64,000 nucleotides of DNA, taken from positions 2,666,001 through 2,730,000 of the forward strand of contig NZ_CP129212.1 in assembly GCF_030413175.1 (NCBI RefSeq), written 5' to 3'. Both the position numbers and the translations under genes were made by a program. Below are positions 34,485-43,826 of this stretch, one piece after another. The first letter of the stretch is position 1. Every line of letters begins with the position of its first letter. The DNA is from Bradyrhizobium roseum. Lineage in GTDB: Bacteria > Pseudomonadota > Alphaproteobacteria > Rhizobiales > Xanthobacteraceae. The notes under the pieces were generated by a model that was not told the origin of the DNA, made no database searches, and saw only the letters and a program-made list of their open reading frames with translations.

Positions 34485-36650
34485 ATGTCAAATTCTGCAG
34501 ATGCGGCCCGCAAGGTCGCCGAGCCTAGCGCCAAAGAGGCTGTCCGCCGGGTGCTCGATACGGTGAAGGCCGACAAGCGCACCAGCCTTACCGCGCCGGA
34601 AGGCAAGCTGGTATGCGATGCCTACGGCATTCCGGTTCCGAAAGAGGGCGTAGCGAAATCCGCCGCCGAGGCCGCCAAGCTTGCATCGGGCATGGGTTTC
34701 CCGGTCGTGATGAAGATCGTGTCGCCGGACATTTTGCACAAGACAGAAGCTGGCGGCGTCGTGGTCGGGCTCAAGACCTCCGATGAGGCTGAGAAGGCCT
34801 ATGACACCATTCTCGCCAACGCCAAGAAATACAAGTCCGACGCCAAGATCGAGGGCGTTCAGGTCCAGCAGATGCTGGCCGGCGGCACCGAGGTCATCGT
34901 CGGCTCCATCACCGACGGCTCATTCGGCAAGCTGGTGGCGTTCGGCCTCGGCGGCGTGCTGGTCGAGATCCTGAAGGATATCACCTTCCGTCTCGCGCCC
35001 GCCACCAAGGACGATGCCCTGTCGATGCTCGACGGCATCCAGGCCCATGACATGCTCAAGGGCGTGCGTGGCGGCGATCCGGTTTCCCGCGATGCATTGG
35101 CCGACGTCATTGTCAAAGTGTCGCAGCTCGTCAGCGACTTTCCCGAAATCGTCGAGCTCGATCTCAACCCGGTGTTCGCCACCAAGAACGACGCGATCGC
35201 CGCCGACGTGCGCATCGTCGTCGATTTCGATTACAAGCCGCGCCCCGCGCCCCGCCCGACCGAAGAGATCGTCACGGCGATGAGCCGCATCATGCAGCCC
35301 AAAGCGGTTGCGGTGATCGGCGCCTCCGCCGAGGACGGCAAGATCGGCAACTCGGTGATGAAGAACCTGATCAACGGCGGATATAAGGGTGACATCTATC
35401 CTATCCATCCGAAGGCCGCCGAGATCCTCGGTTACAAGGCCTACAAGAGCGTCAAGGACGTGCCCGGCGTGATCGACACGGCGGTGTTTGCGATTCCCGC
35501 AAAATTCGTGGCCGGTGCGCTCACCGAATGCGGCGAAAAGAAAATTCCGGGCGCCGTGCTGATCCCGTCGGGCTTTGCAGAAGCCGGGGCGCCCGAATTG
35601 CAGGACGAGATCGTCGAGATCGGAAAGAAATACAACGTTCGCCTGATGGGGCCGAATATCTACGGCTTCTATTATACTTGGGCGAACCTCTGCGCCACGT
35701 TCTGCACGGCCTACGACGTCAAGGGCCATGCGGCACTGTCGTCGCAATCCGGCGGCATCGGCATGGCGATCATCGGCTTCTCGCGCTCGGCGAAGATGGG
35801 CGTGTCGGCGATCGTCGGTCTCGGCAACAAGTCGGATATCGACGAGGACGATCTGCTGGCGTTCTTCGAGCAGGATCCCAACACCAATTTGATCGCGCAG
35901 CACTGCGAAGATTTGAAGGACGGCCGCGCCTTTGCGGAAGCCGCCAAGCGCGTCTCCAGGAAGAAGCCGGTGGTGGTGCTGAAGGCGGGACGGACCTCTG
36001 CCGGCGCCAAGGCGGCCTCGTCGCATACCGGCGCGCTCGCCGGTAACGACAAGATCTACGAGGACGTATTCAAGCAGTCGGGCGTGATCCGCGCCCGCAG
36101 CTTGCGGCAATTGCTCGAATTCGCGCGCGGCATGCCGGTACTGCCGACGCCGAAGGGCGAGAACGTGCTGATCATCACCGGCGCCGGCGGTTCGGGCGTG
36201 TTGCTGTCGGATAGCTGCGTCGACAACGGCCTGTCGCTGATGGCGATGCCGCCGGATCTCGACGCAGCGTTCCGCAAGTTCATCCCGCCGTTTGGCGCGG
36301 CTGGCAACCCCGTCGACATCACCGGCGGCGAGCCGCCGATCACCTACATCAACACCGTGAAGCTCGGCCTGTCGGATGAGCGGATCCACTCGCTGATCCT
36401 CGGCTACTGGCACACCATCGTCACGCCGCCGATGGTGTTCGCCCGCAACATGGTCGAGGTGAAGCACGAGATGGAGGCGAAAGGTTTTGTGAAGCCGATC
36501 GTGGCGTCGCTCGCCGGCGACGTCGAGGTTGAGGAGGCCGCCGAATATCTCTATCAGAACGGCATTCCGGCCTATGCGTACTCAACCGAACTGCCGGTCG
36601 AGGTGCTGGGCGCCAAGTACAAATGGGCGCGCGGCGCGGGGCTCCTCTGA
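34485..36650 (+). CDS. NDP-forming acyl-CoA ligase (acetate-CoA ligase family), ATP-grasp first
   Basis: A 721-residue fusion of the two subunits of an NDP-forming acyl-CoA synthetase. The order is unusual: an ATP-grasp domain (about 15-255) comes first, then the CoA-binding Rossmann domain (from about 275, VAVIGASAEDGKIGNS) and the ligase domain with the phospho-His at 514 in SSHTGALAGND. It would make an acyl-CoA from a carboxylate and ATP, or run in reverse. Its place beside oxc-frc and its matching operator suggest that it primes the cycle by activating oxalate or formate, but that is inference. A strong AGGAGGAAG precedes the ATG. Confidence 0.85.
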   Translation: MSNSADAARKVAEPSAKEAVRRVLDTVKADKRTSLTAPEGKLVCDAYGIPVPKEGVAKSAAEAAKLASGMGFPVVMKIVSPDILHKTEAGGVVVGLKTSDEAEKAYDTILANAKKYKSDAKIEGVQVQQMLAGGTEVIVGSITDGSFGKLVAFGLGGVLVEILKDITFRLAPATKDDALSMLDGIQAHDMLKGVRGGDPVSRDALADVIVKVSQLVSDFPEIVELDLNPVFATKNDAIAADVRIVVDFDYKPRPAPRPTEEIVTAMSRIMQPKAVAVIGASAEDGKIGNSVMKNLINGGYKGDIYPIHPKAAEILGYKAYKSVKDVPGVIDTAVFAIPAKFVAGALTECGEKKIPGAVLIPSGFAEAGAPELQDEIVEIGKKYNVRLMGPNIYGFYYTWANLCATFCTAYDVKGHAALSSQSGGIGMAIIGFSRSAKMGVSAIVGLGNKSDIDEDDLLAFFEQDPNTNLIAQHCEDLKDGRAFAEAAKRVSRKKPVVVLKAGRTSAGAKAASSHTGALAGNDKIYEDVFKQSGVIRARSLRQLLEFARGMPVLPTPKGENVLIITGAGGSGVLLSDSCVDNGLSLMAMPPDLDAAFRKFIPPFGAAGNPVDITGGEPPITYINTVKLGLSDERIHSLILGYWHTIVTPPMVFARNMVEVKHEMEAKGFVKPIVASLAGDVEVEEAAEYLYQNGIPAYAYSTELPVEVLGAKYKWARGAGLL

Positions 36651-36663
36651 GTCTGGCTTGCTG

Positions 36664-36807
36664 ACCTCGCCCCGCTTGCGGGGAGAGGTCGGATCGCATC
36701 GCAGATGCGATCCGGGTGAGGGGACTCTCCGCGAGTCCGTCTCCTGCCGTATTCGCTGAAGCAGCCCCTCACCCTGACCCTCTCCCCGTAAAGAACGGGG
36801 AGAGGGA
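36664..36807. repeat. Bradyrhizobium-type palindromic intergenic repeat pair
   Basis: Between the ligase and IclR genes stand two hairpin units: CCCCGCTTGCGGGG followed by GGATCGCATCGCAGATGCG, and CTCTCCCCGTAAAGAACGGG. The outer parts GGTGAGGGG (36715-36723) and CCCCTCACC (36765-36773) also pair. This class of REP-like element is common in Bradyrhizobium and Rhodopseudomonas intergenic space. It may also end transcription of the ligase gene. Confidence 0.7.
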
Positions 36808-36839
36808 AATTGCCGGCTACTGCTTTGTCTAACTGACGG

Positions 36840-37700
36840 ATGCAGGTCGCGATGAAAAAAGACGTGATCCGGCGCAAGGCCATCGAGCCCAAACCCAGTT
36901 CGGACCATGAGCCCGACGTGCGCGACAGCGGCGTGCAGTCGGTCGATCGCGCGCTCTCGATCATCGAGACGCTGGCGGAGGACGATGAAGGCTATCGCCT
37001 GAGCGATCTGGCCATCCGCACCGGGCTGTCCACCTCGACGGTGCATCGCTTGCTGGGCACGCTGGAGAACCGCCGCTTCGTGCAGTTCGACCGCACCGAA
37101 TCGAAATGGCACGTCGGCGCACGCGCCTTCACGGTGGGGGCGACATTCGCCCGCCGCCGCAATTTCTCGGCGCAGGCGGTGCCTTATCTCCGCAAGCTGC
37201 GCGACCTGACGCGCGAGACCGCCAATCTCGCCGTCGTCGATGACGAGTTCATCGTCGTGCTGACGCGGATGGAAAGCCGCGAGATCATGCGATCGTTGAC
37301 CAAGGTCGGCGGCCGCGTCGCCATGGTGGCCTCCGGCGTCGGCAAGGCGGTGCTCGCGACCTATTCCAACGCGGATGTCAGCGCCATCATCTATCGTCAC
37401 GGCATGCCGCGGATGACCGAAAAATCCATCGTGCGGCCTGGCGACCTGTTCAAGGAACTGGAAAAGATCCGCCGTCAGGGCTTTGCTGTTGACGACGAGG
37501 AGGCCTGCATGGGCCTGCGCTGCATCGCCGCTGTGGTCTACAACGACTGCGCCGAGCCGCTGGCGGCGATTTCCATATCGGGCATGACGAGCCGCCTGAC
37601 AGACGATCGCCTGCCGCAGCTCGGGCAGACCGTCCGGGAAGTGGCGGCGGAATTGACGGTGGAACTTGGCGGCGTGATGCCGGCGGCCAGCGGTCATTGA
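36840..37700 (+). CDS. IclR-family transcriptional regulator
   Basis: A 286-residue IclR regulator. The winged helix covers about 33-95 (VDRALSIIETLAEDDEGYRL, recognition helix STSTVHRLLGTLE), and the effector domain is at 110-275 with the CMGLRCIAAVVYN block. A second ATG at 36852 is an alternative start. It stands alone, so the target is unclear. A role in the nearby carboxylate genes is possible but not shown. Confidence 0.8.
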   Translation: MQVAMKKDVIRRKAIEPKPSSDHEPDVRDSGVQSVDRALSIIETLAEDDEGYRLSDLAIRTGLSTSTVHRLLGTLENRRFVQFDRTESKWHVGARAFTVGATFARRRNFSAQAVPYLRKLRDLTRETANLAVVDDEFIVVLTRMESREIMRSLTKVGGRVAMVASGVGKAVLATYSNADVSAIIYRHGMPRMTEKSIVRPGDLFKELEKIRRQGFAVDDEEACMGLRCIAAVVYNDCAEPLAAISISGMTSRLTDDRLPQLGQTVREVAAELTVELGGVMPAASGH

Positions 37701-37760
37701 ACCTTGCCGTCGGCGGTTCGGCATGTTGCTGGCCGGATCGCCCCGAACTAGTGTCGTTCC

Positions 37761-38993
37761 ATGGAAGACACAGTTACCGAGGCGGTCAGGAAGCAGTACG
37801 AGGCCTACAGCTATCCGCCGCCAATCGAAGACGCCGCAGCATTTTTGAAGCAATGGGGGCCGCTGACCTGCGACCCCCGCTTTGCTGGAATCCAGTTATG
37901 GCCGGAGGGGCGGCCCCGGCAGGAGCTGCGCATCTTGTGCGCCGGTTGCGGCTCCTCACAGGCGCCGCTAATCGCTCTCAACAACCCGGACTGTTCGGTC
38001 ACCGGTATCGATCTTTCCGATACGAGCCTGGCGCATTCGAACCGTCTTCGTGACCGGCACGGCCTCAAAAACCTCGAACTTCGGCAGATGAGTCTGCTGG
38101 ACGTCCGCCAGTTGAACCGCAGCTTCGACCTGATCTTGTGTACCGGCGTTCTGCATCACCTTCCCAATCCCGACGCCGGGTTGAAGGCGCTCGCCGACGT
38201 GCTGGAACCCTCGGGCAGCATGGGGCTCATGTTGTATGGAAGGGCCGCGCGTGCCGGCGTCTATCAGGTGCAGGATATCTTGCGGCGGCTCGGCGCCGGT
38301 CCGGATGCCGAGGGCCTCAGCATGGCCCGTGAGCTTTTGAAGTTCGTGCCGTCGCATCACTATCTGTTCGAGCCTAACGGCAAGCTCCCCATAGACCTTG
38401 CACAGGACGCCGGGGTCGTCGACATGCTGCTCCATCCCCAGGACCGCGCCTATTCGGTACCGGAGATCATGGAGCTCGTCGCAGCCGCAGGTTTGATCTT
38501 CTTCGGCTGGAACGACAACGCCGACTATTGCGCGGACCGGTTTCTCTCCGGAGAGATGCTGGAACGGGTATTGGCGCTTCCGCCTGCGGAGCAGTGGGCG
38601 GTTGTCGAGAACTTAACCTTGATGAATGCGAGGCACGATTTTTTCGTCAGGAAGCCGCACAGCGCGCGTTTCCTCGTCCGTTTCGATACCGATGATCATC
38701 TGTCCTATATTCCGCACGTCCGATCCGGCGTCAAACTGGCCGGCGACGCCAATGCGCTGGTGCTGACCCGCGCGACGCCGCAGGGAACGGTCGTCACGCC
38801 GATATCGCGAGCGGAAGCCCTGATGCTGGAGCAGATCGACAGCCGCAAGAGCATCTCTGATATCCTGTCCCACGCCATGTTCGCGCAATCAGATCCAGCA
38901 CAGAGAACGAATTTCGCCCGCGCGGTCTGCGAACGGATGTGGCGATCGGGGCATCTGCTGTTTGCCAGGGCGACGCGGCAACCTGTAGACTGA
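37761..38993 (+). CDS. SAM-dependent methyltransferase with a C-terminal extension
   Basis: A 410-residue class I methyltransferase. Residues about 55-190 form the SAM domain (ILCAGCGSSQAPL, GIDLSDTSL, DLILCTGVLHHL). A C-terminal region of about 200 residues follows that is not part of the methyltransferase fold; its end (SRAEALMLEQIDSRKSISDIL) looks like a winged helix of the PqqD shape, a weak resemblance. Substrates of this bacterial family are largely unknown. It starts with ATG without a strong ribosome-binding site and lies 60 bases after the IclR gene on the same strand. Confidence 0.7.
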   Translation: MEDTVTEAVRKQYEAYSYPPPIEDAAAFLKQWGPLTCDPRFAGIQLWPEGRPRQELRILCAGCGSSQAPLIALNNPDCSVTGIDLSDTSLAHSNRLRDRHGLKNLELRQMSLLDVRQLNRSFDLILCTGVLHHLPNPDAGLKALADVLEPSGSMGLMLYGRAARAGVYQVQDILRRLGAGPDAEGLSMARELLKFVPSHHYLFEPNGKLPIDLAQDAGVVDMLLHPQDRAYSVPEIMELVAAAGLIFFGWNDNADYCADRFLSGEMLERVLALPPAEQWAVVENLTLMNARHDFFVRKPHSARFLVRFDTDDHLSYIPHVRSGVKLAGDANALVLTRATPQGTVVTPISRAEALMLEQIDSRKSISDILSHAMFAQSDPAQRTNFARAVCERMWRSGHLLFARATRQPVD

Positions 38994-39029
38994 CGAAACC
39001 ATAGGCTGCCTGAGCGCCGTTGCTCTCCT

Positions 39030-40190
39030 TCAGTGCTGCCCGGCTTTCCAGTCGCGCTTGATCTTCTTGGCGAGCGACCATTTGTGCACTTCGGTCGGGC
39101 CGTCATAGATGCGGAAGGCACGGATCTCGCGAAACGCCTGTTCGACGATCGTCTCGGTCGAGACGCCGGTGCCGCCCATCACCTGCACGCAGCGATCGGC
39201 TACCCGCATCAAGGCTTCCGACACCGCCACCTTGGCCATCGAGCTCTCGGCCGTGCCGAGCGAGCCGGTGTCGAGCACGCCGGCGCACCAGTCGATCATC
39301 AGTTCCGACTGTTTCAGATCGATCAGGTTTTCCGCCAGCATGAAGCCGACGCCTTCGTGATCGACCAGCGGCTTTCCGAACGCGTGGCGGCGGCAGGCGT
39401 AATCTGTGGCGATCTCGTTGGCGCGGATGGCGAGGCCGAGCCAGCGCATGCAGTGCGACAGCCGCGCCGGGCTGAGGCGGATTTGCGCGTATTTGAAACC
39501 ATCGCCGGCGGCGCCGAGCATCTGGTCGGCGGAGACGCGAAGGTTGTCGATCTCGATCTCGGCATGCCCGCCCGGCATTGAACTGTCGATCGTATCCAGC
39601 ACGCGCAGCGTCTTGATTGCGGGGTCCGGCAGGTCGACCAGGAACAGGCAGGCACCATCGTCCGACTTCGCCATCACGATGCCGACCTTGGCGCCCTCGG
39701 CACCCGTGATGAACTTCTTGCGCCCGTTGATCACCCAGTGATTGCCGTCGAGCCGGCACTTGGTCTGCATCATCGAGGGATCGGAGCCGGCGCCGCCTTC
39801 GTCGGCCGGTTCGGTCATGAAAAACGCCGAACGTGCCTTGCCGGAAACCAGCGGATCCAGGAAGCGCGTCTTCTGTTCGCGGCTTCCGACCTTGCCGAGC
39901 AGGTACATGTTGCCCTCGTCGGGCGCCATGGTGTTGCAGGCCAACGGGCCCAGCGGCGAAAGCCCGGTCTTGATCAGGGCGATCGCTGTCTCACGCTGCG
40001 TGAAATGCGATCCATCGGGCAGAATGTGCGGCGTGAGTACACCGGCCTTGCGTGCCTTGTCGCGCAGCTCCTGCACCAGCTCGTCGCTCGGGCCATGCGA
40101 GCCACACCGCGGATCCTTCTCGTAGGGGATCACTTCGGTGCGGATGAATGCCTCGATCTTTGCGGCGATGGCGTCGGCTCGTGCAGTCAT
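39030..40190 (-). CDS. Acyl-CoA dehydrogenase family protein
   Basis: A 386-residue flavin acyl-CoA dehydrogenase with the standard three-domain layout: FFMTEPADEGGAGSDPS and KKFITGAEGAKVGIV in the middle beta domain and a helical C-terminal domain. At the C-terminal active site it has IYDGPTEVHKW, with Asp at the place of the usual base Glu, as in ACAD10/11-type enzymes, so the substrate is probably a branched or hydroxylated acyl-CoA. The gene is divergent from the glycosyltransferase and stands alone. Confidence 0.8.
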   Translation of the reverse strand: MTARADAIAAKIEAFIRTEVIPYEKDPRCGSHGPSDELVQELRDKARKAGVLTPHILPDGSHFTQRETAIALIKTGLSPLGPLACNTMAPDEGNMYLLGKVGSREQKTRFLDPLVSGKARSAFFMTEPADEGGAGSDPSMMQTKCRLDGNHWVINGRKKFITGAEGAKVGIVMAKSDDGACLFLVDLPDPAIKTLRVLDTIDSSMPGGHAEIEIDNLRVSADQMLGAAGDGFKYAQIRLSPARLSHCMRWLGLAIRANEIATDYACRRHAFGKPLVDHEGVGFMLAENLIDLKQSELMIDWCAGVLDTGSLGTAESSMAKVAVSEALMRVADRCVQVMGGTGVSTETIVEQAFREIRAFRIYDGPTEVHKWSLAKKIKRDWKAGQH

Positions 40191-40391
40191 GAATACGGAT
40201 ACTCCGGTCGGATTCCGCCTCGGCGGGTCCTGTTGTTTCGATCATGCGCGCGCGATCGCGGCGCGCCGAGGTGCCGCCACCCGGGACGGCGTTGGTCATA
40301 TAGGCGCATGGATCGGACATGGGCAACAGCGCAGTTGACGGCAGGCCTTACAACTGCGGCGATTGATTTCGAGCTCTTACCAAGCGACAGT

Positions 40392-41555
40392 ATGGATATG
40401 GAAATGCGAAGTGCGGACTGGAAGGGGCGTTCCTGGATTCCCTGTTGTTGGGCTATCTCGATATTTGCTTGTTCGCGGCTGGTGGTGGCACTCGGACTGG
40501 TATTCTCTCAAAAATATCTGACCAGCTCGATCGAGCGCTGGTCTGCGGGACCGCTCTGGTACCACCAATTGCTGCAATGGGACTCGGAATGGTATTTCAA
40601 GATCGTCACGGACGGCTATCAGTATAACGGCGATCCGACGATCCAACAAAACATCGTTTTTTACCCGCTGTTTCCGATGCTCGCACGGGCCTTGGCGGCA
40701 ATTGGTCTTGCGCCTGCGGATGCAATGCTGTTGGTGTCGAACCTTGCGGGATTGCTCGCGATCGTCATGCTTTTCAAGCTGGTTCGCGAGGAATTTGATG
40801 ATCAACTCGCTCTCGCCACCATCGCGCTGCTCAGCTTTTTTCCTGCTTCGGTCCTGCTGTCGGCTGGGTATACCGAGCCCCTGGCACTGCTGCTCATCGT
40901 CTCTTTTTTTCTCGCCGTGCAACGAAAATACTACGTGTCGGCGGCACTGCTTGCGGGTTTGGCAATCTCGACCCGATCAACGGGCATTGTCCTTTTACCT
41001 GTCCTTCTTTGGGAGATGTGGCTCAATCGCCATCAGAAGCCGTTTCTTCCTGCTCTCTTGCCATGCGTCGTTCTTGCGACATCCGGCATCTGGCTATTCA
41101 TGATCTATCTCTGGAGCGCTTTCGGAAATCCGTTTGCTCTTGCGGATGGGCAGACGGCCTTTCATGAAGGCACGACGCTAACGACGAGATTGATTGCGGC
41201 ACTGAAGCTCGAGCCTTTCACGCGAATGATGCTCAATGACTGGAATCCGTGGGGGCAGGCCAGCTGGTTCACGTTGTTGTTCATCGTCCTGATTGTTCTG
41301 GGCTGGTCTCGGCTGCGCTCAAGCTGGACACTGTTCGCCATGGCTGTGCTGTTGTTGCCATATCTGACTCTCAGCGGTGGGCCAGCAGGCTTTGTTTCGA
41401 TGAGCCGGTTTAATCTCGTTTCATTTCCCCTGTTCGTGGTGTTGGCTCATTTCGGATTGCGAGCGAAGTGGCTTTTGACGGGAGTTATAGGTCTTTTCAG
41501 TGCGTTGTTGTTTATGAACACCGCCCTGTTTGCCCGAAGAATCTGGATCGGTTGA
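40392..41555 (+). CDS. PIG-V-type integral membrane mannosyltransferase
   Basis: A 387-residue integral membrane protein with about 8-9 helices, matching the mannosyltransferase PIG-V-like family (GT-C fold): WDSEWYFKIVTDGYQY in the first loop (the catalytic acidic region), then FYPLFPMLAR and NPFALADGQTAF. It would use a lipid-linked sugar donor. The start is uncertain: ATG 40392 is chosen and ATG 40308 is in frame, neither with a clear ribosome-binding site. The base composition is visibly less G+C-rich than the neighbours (many TTT and TTG codons), which suggests transfer. It is not in a polysaccharide cluster. Confidence 0.65.
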   Translation: MDMEMRSADWKGRSWIPCCWAISIFACSRLVVALGLVFSQKYLTSSIERWSAGPLWYHQLLQWDSEWYFKIVTDGYQYNGDPTIQQNIVFYPLFPMLARALAAIGLAPADAMLLVSNLAGLLAIVMLFKLVREEFDDQLALATIALLSFFPASVLLSAGYTEPLALLLIVSFFLAVQRKYYVSAALLAGLAISTRSTGIVLLPVLLWEMWLNRHQKPFLPALLPCVVLATSGIWLFMIYLWSAFGNPFALADGQTAFHEGTTLTTRLIAALKLEPFTRMMLNDWNPWGQASWFTLLFIVLIVLGWSRLRSSWTLFAMAVLLLPYLTLSGGPAGFVSMSRFNLVSFPLFVVLAHFGLRAKWLLTGVIGLFSALLFMNTALFARRIWIG

Positions 41556-41684
41556 TCGCGATAAGACGTTGGCGAAGTCAGCATTGGGCCCTTCCACCTG
41601 CTCGCCAGACGGGTGTAGTCTGTTGCCGCAGGGCGTTCAGATGGATTGCAAATCCGCAACGTAGCGCACTGTGGAGGAAGCATC

Positions 41685-42662
41685 ATGGAATTTTCCCGCC
41701 GTGCATTCTTGCATCTGGCCGTGGGCGCCGCCGCGTTGCCGGCCGTGCCCCGCCTTTCATGGGCGCAAGCCTATCCGTCCCGGCCGGTGCGCATCGTCGT
41801 CGGCTTTGCCGCGGGCGGGGCCACCGACATCCAGGCGCGGCTGATGGGGCAGTGGCTGTCCGATCGTCTCGGCCAGCAGTTCATCGTCGAGAACCGCGCC
41901 GGCGCCAGCGGCAACATCGGGACCGAGGCGGTCGCCAAGGCCGCGCCGGACGGTTACACGCTGCTGCAGATCGTCACCCCGCATGCGATCAACGCTGCGC
42001 TCTACAGCAATCTCAATTTCGACTTCATGCGGGACATCGCGCCGGTAATCTGCGCAGCACGGCTGGCCTACGTGGTCGTGGTGCATCCGTCCGTCCCGGC
42101 CAAGACGATTCCTGAATTCATTGCCTACGCCAAGGCCAACCCGGGCAAGATCAATTACGGCTCGGCCGGCCCCGGCACGCCGCAGAACATCGCCTGCGAA
42201 CTCTTCAAGATGATGGCGGGCGTCGACCTGGTCCACGTTCCGTATCGCGGCGGCGCGCCCGCGGCCACCGATCTGGTCGCCGGTCACCTGCAGGTGATTT
42301 TCGCGCCGGTGTCGGAATCGATCCAGCATATCCAGGCCGGCAAGCTGCGCGCGCTGGCGGTGACCACTGCGGCCAGGCTGGACGTGCTGCCGGATGTGCC
42401 GACGGTGGCGGAGTTCGTGCCCGGTTACGAGGCCAGCGGGTTTGCGGGTATCGGCGCGCCCAGGGACACCCCAGCCGAAATCATCGACAGACTGAACATG
42501 GAGCTCAACGCCGGGCTTGCCGACAGCAAGGTCAGGGCCCGGATCGTCGAACTGGGCGGCACGGTGGCGGGCGGCACGCCTGCGCAATTCGCGAAGATCA
42601 TCTCGGAGGCCACCGAAAAGTGGGCGAAGGTGATCAAGTTCGCCGGCATCAAGGCCGAGTAG
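41685..42662 (+). CDS. Bug-family periplasmic binding protein, Tat-type signal
   Basis: A 325-residue TctC/Bug binding protein. The N-terminus has SRRAFLHLAVGAAALPAV, a twin-arginine-like signal peptide with a final AQA cleavage site, then VRIVVGFAAGGATDIQAR, the ligand loop. Other motifs are NPGKINYGSAG and VHVPYRGG. GTGGAGGAAG precedes the ATG. No TctA or TctB genes lie nearby. The next gene, a ketopantoate-reductase-like enzyme, starts 63 bases later and may act on the imported substrate. Confidence 0.82.
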   Translation: MEFSRRAFLHLAVGAAALPAVPRLSWAQAYPSRPVRIVVGFAAGGATDIQARLMGQWLSDRLGQQFIVENRAGASGNIGTEAVAKAAPDGYTLLQIVTPHAINAALYSNLNFDFMRDIAPVICAARLAYVVVVHPSVPAKTIPEFIAYAKANPGKINYGSAGPGTPQNIACELFKMMAGVDLVHVPYRGGAPAATDLVAGHLQVIFAPVSESIQHIQAGKLRALAVTTAARLDVLPDVPTVAEFVPGYEASGFAGIGAPRDTPAEIIDRLNMELNAGLADSKVRARIVELGGTVAGGTPAQFAKIISEATEKWAKVIKFAGIKAE

Positions 42663-42725
42663 TATCCGTTTATGAACAGGCGCGATCGTGTCGCGCCTGA
42701 TAGAAGAAAATGCAAAGGAAGAGCC

Positions 42726-43787
42726 ATGGGCCGAAAAATCGTGATCGTCGGAGCGGGCGCCGTCGGCGGCTATGCCGGTTCGCATATGGTGCAGGCGGGC
42801 GAAGACGTCACTTTCATCGATCCCTGGCCCGAACATGTCGAGCATATGCGCAAGCAAGGGCTGCGCGTCACGCACGCGATGGACGTTCCGGAATCCTCGG
42901 TTCCAGTGCGCGCGCTGCACGTCACGGACGCGCAGCAGCTCGCCAAGGAGAAGCCGGTCGACATCGCCTTTGTCTGCATGAAGTCCTACGATACGGCGTG
43001 GGCCACCATGCTGATCCAGCAATATCTGGCGCCGGACGGCTATGTCGTCTCGCTGCAGAACTGCATGAACGAGGAGACGATTGCCGGCATCGTCGGCTGG
43101 GGCAAGACGCTGGGCTGCATCGCCAGCAGCATCACGGTGAACCTGCCCGAGCCGGGCCACATTCATCGCGGCGCTGGCAAGGGCGGGGCGGCGCATACGG
43201 TGTTTCGCGCCGGCGAGGTGCATGGCCGCATCACGTCGCGGGCGAGGGAGGTCTGCCGGCTGGTGGGTTATTCCGACAGCGCCAAGGTGACGGACAATCT
43301 CTGGGGCGAGCGCTGGTCAAAACTGGTCGCCAACGTCATGGGGAACGGGCTCTCCGCCTGCACCGGTTTGCCGGGCGGAGAAATGTTGCAGAGCGAGCCG
43401 CTGCGCCGTTTTTCCACGCGGCTCGGCAGCGAGGCGATCCGCGTCGGCCAGGCGCAGGGCTATCAGCTCGAAGAAATCCTGCATCTGCCGCCGGACACGA
43501 TCGCGCGCGCCGGGGAGGGCGATGAGGCGGCGCTGCGCGTCTGCGACGAGCAACGCTTCAAGGACGGCAAGCGGACGTCAGGCGCGCAGCGCCCCTCGAT
43601 GGGCCAGGATATGCAGAAGGGACGGCGCACCGAGATCGAATTCCTCAACGGCCTGGTGGTGCGCGAGGGCGAGAAGCTCGGCCTGTCGTGCCCCGCCAAC
43701 GCGGCGCTGACCGATATCGTCAAGCGCGTGGAGCGCGGCGAGCTGAAGCCGGATCCCCGGCACATTACGGAACTGCGGCTGAACTGA
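42726..43787 (+). CDS. Ketopantoate reductase-like dehydrogenase
   Basis: A 353-residue ApbA/PanE family protein with a canonical GAGAVGG nucleotide loop (residues 8-14), the VCMKSYDTAWA block, and SLQNCMNEE in place of the usual SLQNG. The second domain carries DNLWGERWSKLVANVMGNGLSA, with the catalytic-like Lys. It is longer than the true panE (about 300 residues) and is more likely a 2-hydroxyacid or 2-oxoacid reductase of a degradation path. The ATG follows AGGAAGAG. It forms a probable pair with the preceding Bug binding protein. Confidence 0.7.
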   Translation: MGRKIVIVGAGAVGGYAGSHMVQAGEDVTFIDPWPEHVEHMRKQGLRVTHAMDVPESSVPVRALHVTDAQQLAKEKPVDIAFVCMKSYDTAWATMLIQQYLAPDGYVVSLQNCMNEETIAGIVGWGKTLGCIASSITVNLPEPGHIHRGAGKGGAAHTVFRAGEVHGRITSRAREVCRLVGYSDSAKVTDNLWGERWSKLVANVMGNGLSACTGLPGGEMLQSEPLRRFSTRLGSEAIRVGQAQGYQLEEILHLPPDTIARAGEGDEAALRVCDEQRFKDGKRTSGAQRPSMGQDMQKGRRTEIEFLNGLVVREGEKLGLSCPANAALTDIVKRVERGELKPDPRHITELRLN

Positions 43788-43826
43788 GGTAGCGTAGATA
43801 CCTGCATATCGCTCCGCTCATGCGTG

